A DNA stretch of 64,000 nucleotides from Streptomyces diastatochromogenes (GTDB lineage: Bacteria; Actinomycetota; Actinomycetes; Streptomycetales; Streptomycetaceae): contig JAPTYK010000001.1 of the NCBI GenBank assembly GCA_026913215.1, positions 4,526,001-4,590,000 of the forward strand. The letters are read 5' to 3'. The translations under genes and the position numbers were made by a program. Positions 60,360 through 64,000 of this stretch are shown piece by piece. Within the stretch, counting starts at the first letter, position 1. Every line of letters begins with the position of its first letter. Under the pieces are notes generated by a model. That model was not told where the DNA came from, searched no databases, and was given only the letters and a program-made list of their open reading frames with translations.

Positions 60360-61382
60360 ATGCTTATCGCTCAGCGTCCGTCGCTGACCGAAGAGGTCGT
60401 CGACGAGTTCCGCTCGCGGTTCGTGATCGAGCCGCTCGAGCCGGGCTTCGGCTACACCCTCGGCAACTCCCTCCGCCGTACCCTCCTCTCCTCGATCCCG
60501 GGTGCCGCTGTCACCAGCATCCGCATCGACGGTGTCCTGCACGAGTTCACCACCGTGCCGGGCGTCAAGGAGGACGTCACCGACCTCATCCTCAACATCA
60601 AGCAGCTGGTCGTCTCCTCGGAGCACGACGAGCCGGTCGTGATGTACCTGCGCAAGCAGGGCCCGGGTCTGGTCACCGCCGCCGACATCGCGCCCCCGGC
60701 CGGTGTCGAGGTGCACAACCCCGACCTCGTTCTCGCCACGCTCAACGGCAAGGGCAAGCTGGAGATGGAGCTGACCGTCGAGCGCGGTCGCGGCTACGTC
60801 TCCGCCGTCCAGAACAAGCAGGCCGGCCAGGAGATCGGCCGCATCCCGGTCGACTCCATCTACAGCCCCGTGCTGAAGGTCACCTACAAGGTCGAGGCGA
60901 CCCGAGTCGAGCAGCGCACCGACTTCGACAAGCTCATCGTCGACGTCGAGACCAAGCAGGCCATGCGCCCGCGTGACGCCATGGCGTCCGCCGGCAAGAC
61001 CCTGGTCGAGCTGTTCGGTCTCGCCCGCGAGCTGAACATCGACGCCGAGGGCATCGACATGGGCCCGTCCCCGACGGACGCCGCCCTCGCCGCCGACCTC
61101 GCGCTGCCGATCGAGGAGCTGGAGCTCACGGTCCGCTCCTACAACTGCCTCAAGCGCGAGGGCATCCACTCCGTGGGTGAGCTCGTCGCCCGCTCCGAGG
61201 CCGACCTGCTCGACATCCGCAACTTCGGTGCGAAGTCGATCGACGAGGTCAAGGCGAAGCTGGCCGGCATGGGCCTCGCGCTCAAGGACAGCCCGCCCGG
61301 ATTCGACCCGACCGCCGCCGCGGACGCCTTCGGCGCCGACGACGACGCGGACGCGGGCTTCGTCGAGACCGAGCAGTACTAA
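60360..61382 (+). CDS. rpoA: DNA-directed RNA polymerase subunit alpha
   Basis: Alpha dimerises to start RNAP assembly and contacts UP elements and activators. The intact 340-aa protein is MLIAQRPSLTEEVVDEFRSR. The alpha-NTD runs to about residue 230 (GFGYTLGNSLRRTLLSSIPG dimer motif). The alpha-CTD has LKREGIHSVGELVARSEADL and NFGAKSIDEVKAKLAGMGL. It ends in an acidic tail. Normal length. Confidence 0.98.
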   Translation: MLIAQRPSLTEEVVDEFRSRFVIEPLEPGFGYTLGNSLRRTLLSSIPGAAVTSIRIDGVLHEFTTVPGVKEDVTDLILNIKQLVVSSEHDEPVVMYLRKQGPGLVTAADIAPPAGVEVHNPDLVLATLNGKGKLEMELTVERGRGYVSAVQNKQAGQEIGRIPVDSIYSPVLKVTYKVEATRVEQRTDFDKLIVDVETKQAMRPRDAMASAGKTLVELFGLARELNIDAEGIDMGPSPTDAALAADLALPIEELELTVRSYNCLKREGIHSVGELVARSEADLLDIRNFGAKSIDEVKAKLAGMGLALKDSPPGFDPTAAADAFGADDDADAGFVETEQY

Positions 61383-61409
61383 GGTCTCAGTTCTTGCTGC
61401 GGACCGGTT

Positions 61410-61452
61410 TCGGCTGGTCGCGCAGTTCCCCGCGCCCCTATGGGGCGCGGGG
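61410..61452. repeat. Streptomyces-type intergenic palindrome
   Basis: CGGCTGGTCGCGCAGTTCCC leads into an 11-bp perfect stem CCCCGCGCCCC / GGGGCGCGGGG. This word and palindrome recur very often between genes in Streptomyces chromosomes; recognised from memory, copy number not counted here. Confidence 0.6.
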
Positions 61453-61530
61453 TCTCCGACGGGTGACCGCCCGCTCGGACACTGACATCGGTACCTCATA
61501 CGGCCGGTGCAGATCACAAGGAGAAACATC

Positions 61531-62001
61531 ATGCCGCGTCCCGCGAAGGGTGCCCGCCTCGGCGGTTCCGCCGCGCACGAGAAGCTGCTGCTCGCCAACC
61601 TGGCGAAGTCGCTGTTCGAGCACGGCCGCATCACCACGACCGAGGCCAAGGCCCGTCGCCTGCGTCCGGTCGCCGAGCGCCTGATCACCAAGGCGAAGAA
61701 GGGCGACATCCACAACCGTCGCCTGGTGCTGCAGACGATCACCGACAAGGGCGTCGTCCACACCCTCTTCACCGAGATCGCCCCGCGTTACTCGGAGCGT
61801 CCGGGTGGCTACACCCGCATCACGAAGATCGGCAACCGTCGTGGCGACAACGCCCCGATGGCCGTGATCGAGCTGGTCGAGGGCGAGATCGCCAAGAAGG
61901 CGACCGTCGCCGAGGCCGAGGCCGCCACCAAGCGCGCCGTCAAGGAGGCCGACGAGGCCGCCGCCGTCGAGGCGACCGAGGACGAGGCGAAGGACGCGTA
62001 A
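61531..62001 (+). CDS. rplQ: 50S ribosomal protein L17
   Basis: A tunnel-exit protein. The 156-aa protein starts MPRPAKGARLGGSAAHEKLL at ATG 61531, chosen by an AAGGAGAAA RBS and homology over an ATG 24 bases upstream. GRITTTEAKARRLRPVAERL and GDNAPMAVIELVEGEIAKKA are followed by a helical Ala/Glu extension typical of Streptomyces. Last of the alpha operon. Confidence 0.97.
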   Translation: MPRPAKGARLGGSAAHEKLLLANLAKSLFEHGRITTTEAKARRLRPVAERLITKAKKGDIHNRRLVLQTITDKGVVHTLFTEIAPRYSERPGGYTRITKIGNRRGDNAPMAVIELVEGEIAKKATVAEAEAATKRAVKEADEAAAVEATEDEAKDA

Positions 62002-62026
62002 GCGTTTTTCGTACGTTTCTCGTGAG

Positions 62027-62056
62027 CGGGCCCGTACCCCCTGGGGTGCGGGCCCG
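62027..62056 (+). terminator. Terminator after rplQ
   Basis: A 14-bp stem CGGGCCCGTACCCC / GGGGTGCGGGCCCG (with one G:T pair) and a CT loop, followed by TTCCCGTG. Confidence 0.85.
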
Positions 62057-62083
62057 TTCCCGTGTCTTTGAGAGGATCTTCGC

Positions 62084-62938
62084 GTGAGCGATGACGTGCA
62101 GGACGGGTTCGTACGGGTACGCCTTGACCTTTCGTACGACGGCAAGGACTTCTCCGGCTGGGCCAAGCAGGCCCAGGGGCAGCGGACCGTGCAGGGCGAG
62201 ATCGAGGACGCCCTGCGGACCGTGACCCGGTCGAAGGAGACGTACGAGCTGACCGTCGCCGGCCGGACCGACGCCGGGGTGCACGCGCGGGGCCAGGTCG
62301 CCCATGTCGACCTGCCCGTGGAGCTGTGGGCCGAGCACCGGGACAAGCTGCTCAGGCGGCTCGCGGGGCGGCTCTCGCACGACGTGCGGGTGTGGAAGGT
62401 GGAGGAGGCCCCCGCGGGGTTCAACGCGCGGTTCTCGGCCGTCTGGCGCCGCTACGCCTACCGCGTCACCGACAACCCCGGCGGTGTCGACCCGCTGCTG
62501 CGCGGACACGTGCTGTGGCACGACTGGGCCCTCGACATGGACGCCATGAACGAGGCCGCCACCGCGCTCGTCGGCGAGCACGACTTCGCCGCGTACTGCA
62601 AGAAGCGCGAGGGCGCCACCACCATCCGCACGCTCCAGGTGCTCCGCTGGGAGCGGCGCGAGGACGGGATCCTCGAAGCGACGGTGAAGGCGGACGCCTT
62701 CTGCCACAACATGGTCCGCTCGCTCGTCGGCGCCCTGCTCTTCGTCGGCGACGGCCACCGGCCGGTCGACTGGCCCGGCAAGGTCCTCGCCGCCGGGGTG
62801 CGGGACTCGGCCGTGCACGTGGTGCGGCCGCACGGCCTCACCCTCGAAGAGGTCGGCTACCCGGAGGACGCGCTGCTGGCCGCCCGCAGCAAGGAGGCCC
62901 GCAACAAGCGGTCACTCCCCGGCGGCGGCTGCTGCTGA
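62084..62938 (+). CDS. truA: tRNA pseudouridine synthase A
   Basis: It makes pseudouridine at positions 38-40 of the tRNA anticodon arm. The intact 284-aa protein from GTG 62084 is MSDDVQDGFVRVRLDLSYDG. The catalytic aspartate is D63 in AGRTDAGVHARGQ. FNARFSAVWRRYAYRVTDNP and AFCHNMVRSLVGALLFVGDG are also present. It ends in a Gly/Cys tail (GGGCC). Its 3' end overlaps the convergent membrane-protein gene by 27 bp. Confidence 0.96.
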   Translation: MSDDVQDGFVRVRLDLSYDGKDFSGWAKQAQGQRTVQGEIEDALRTVTRSKETYELTVAGRTDAGVHARGQVAHVDLPVELWAEHRDKLLRRLAGRLSHDVRVWKVEEAPAGFNARFSAVWRRYAYRVTDNPGGVDPLLRGHVLWHDWALDMDAMNEAATALVGEHDFAAYCKKREGATTIRTLQVLRWERREDGILEATVKADAFCHNMVRSLVGALLFVGDGHRPVDWPGKVLAAGVRDSAVHVVRPHGLTLEEVGYPEDALLAARSKEARNKRSLPGGGCC

Positions 62939-63922
62939 GGCCTGGGAGCGGCCCCGGGCGTAGATCTGGTTGAAGGCGAAGGTGCCGAGGTCGTCGCTGG
63001 CCTGGAAGACGGGCTTGTCGGCCTTGGTGACCTTCTTGCCGTTGGCGAAGCCGGCCTGGGTGAAGTACGCGTACCGGCCGATCGCGTTCGAGCGGCGCAG
63101 GCAGACCGTGGCGTGGCAGAAGTCGCCCACGCCCCCGCCCACCAGGGGCGCGATGCCGCCGGTGGCCTGTTCCTTGGCCTTCTGGGCGGCGGCCTCGGAG
63201 GGGAAGACGGCGACGCCGACGGTGATCGCCACGCCGTCCTTCACGTAGGTGGCGCGGAGCACCCGCTCGCAGCCGTTCCGCCGCAGGACCGTGCCCAGGC
63301 CGCCCTGGGTGACGGCCGCGCAGTTCGTGGTCGCGGAGGTCGTGCCCTTCTTGTACGGGCGGCCGTTCATGCTCAGCTTCTTGCCCGGGAAGAGGCCCTC
63401 GGCGCTGAGCGGGGCCTTGTCCTTCTTCGGGTCCGAGATGTAGTCCCTCGGGTTCGGCGGGGGCGGCGGGGCCACCGAGGAGAAGGTCGGCTCGGGGTCG
63501 GCGTGCCGGTGGGGAGATCGAGTCGGTGGTGACGGGGTGCTTGTTGGCCTCGTCGTTCTTCTTGTTGGTGCTCACGACGGCGGTCGCGACGATCGCGCCG
63601 ACGGCCGCCGTCGCCAGGACGCCGCCGCCGATCAGCAGGAGGCGCTTGCGGCGGCCCGGGAGGCCGAGGCGTCGGCCAGGGCGCCCCAGTCAGGGGTGCC
63701 GGTGCTGCCCTGGGCGCCGGGGAAGGGGTTCGGCTGCGGCTGCTGCTGGGGCTGTGGGTAGCCGTGGCCCGGCTGCTGCCCGTACTCCTGCTGCGGCGGG
63801 TATCCGTACCCGGGCTGCTGTCCCTGACCCTGCGGCGGCGGGTATCCGTAGCCCGGCTGCCCCTGACCCTGCTGCCCCTGTCGCTGCGGCTCCTGCGGCC
63901 ACTGCGGTCCCCCAAAGCTCAT
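62912..63922 (-). CDS. Gln/Pro-rich single-TM protein (two frameshifts)
   Basis: About 336 aa from ATG 63922 (MSFGGPQWPQEPQRQGQQGQ). The N-terminus is a run of PGYGYPPQ-type repeats. One transmembrane helix follows (LLLIGGGVLATAAVGAIVAT), then an extracellular domain (YISDPKKDKAPLSAEGLFPG). Within it, CAAVTQGGLGTVLRRNGCER and FCHATVCLRRSNAIGRY suggest disulfide bonds. Indels lie near 63660 and 63505. The topology is cytoplasmic repeat, one pass, outer domain. The function is unknown. Confidence 0.8.
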
Positions 63923-63978
63923 GCCGCGCATCCTAAACCGGTTGGGCCGGGGCCGAGCGGGCGGTGACAATGCATCCC

Positions 63979-64000
63979 ATGGGACATGTCGAGGCCGCGC
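63979..64000 (+). CDS. Start of a gene cut by the window end
   Basis: ATG at 63979 gives MGHVEAA before the sequence ends. Some Streptomyces ABC-F ATPases begin this way, and a gene is expected here, divergent from the Gln/Pro-rich protein. Seven codons are too few for a firm identification. Confidence 0.4.

Overview
This is a high-GC actinobacterial chromosome segment and almost certainly comes from Streptomyces. The evidence is strong G/C preference at third codon positions, frequent GTG starts, and an order of secE-nusG-rplKA-rplJL-rpoBC, rpsLG-fusA-tuf, then the S10/spc/alpha operons, all with Streptomyces-type proteins. RpoB keeps a wild-type rifampicin region, and S12 keeps K43 and K88.

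Layout. 1-5.4 kb: the tail of an MFS exporter, a tandem repeat, murB, a divergent TetR/NAD(P)-binding reductase pair, an adenosine deaminase family gene and an aspartate-type aminotransferase. 5.6-18.8 kb: tRNA-Trp, secE, nusG, rplK, rplA, a lipoprotein, the L10 leader, rplJ, rplL, rpoB and rpoC. 18.8-36.7 kb: a foreign-looking block between rpoC and rpsL, mostly on the minus strand. 37.0-41.4 kb: rpsL, rpsG, fusA, tuf. 41.4-45.3 kb: a second interruption with a secreted PIG-L deacetylase, a YCII/DGPF protein and an ECF42-like sigma factor. 45.7-62.9 kb: rpsJ through secY, adk, map, infA, rpmJ, rpsM, rpsK, rpoA, rplQ and truA. The window closes with a Gln/Pro-rich membrane protein and the first codons of another gene.

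The most interesting part is the rpoC-rpsL block. It encodes a complete siphovirus-type tail: tail terminator/completion protein, major tail protein, G/GT chaperones with a GGGGGAA slip site, two tandem tape-measure proteins, distal tail protein, three paralogous receptor-binding proteins with different C-termini, and a hub protein. A lysis cassette (amidase and two small membrane proteins) follows. No terminase, portal, protease, capsid or integrase is visible. It reads as a domesticated non-contractile (F-type) phage-tail particle, or tailocin. Two LexA-like boxes lie in its middle. At its rpsL-proximal end are an XRE repressor-like gene with paired operators and a translationally coupled Wbl-like / zinc-ribbon / MerR-type HTH trio. 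The tail operon and the regulatory trio share a promoter-operator sequence.

Sequence quality. At least 25 genes, including essential ones (nusG, rpoB, rpsL, rplB, rpsC, rplP, rpmD, secY, map, infA), are interrupted by small indels, mostly single-base losses in homopolymers. These are almost certainly sequencing or assembly errors. I annotate each such gene over its whole span and give the approximate break position.
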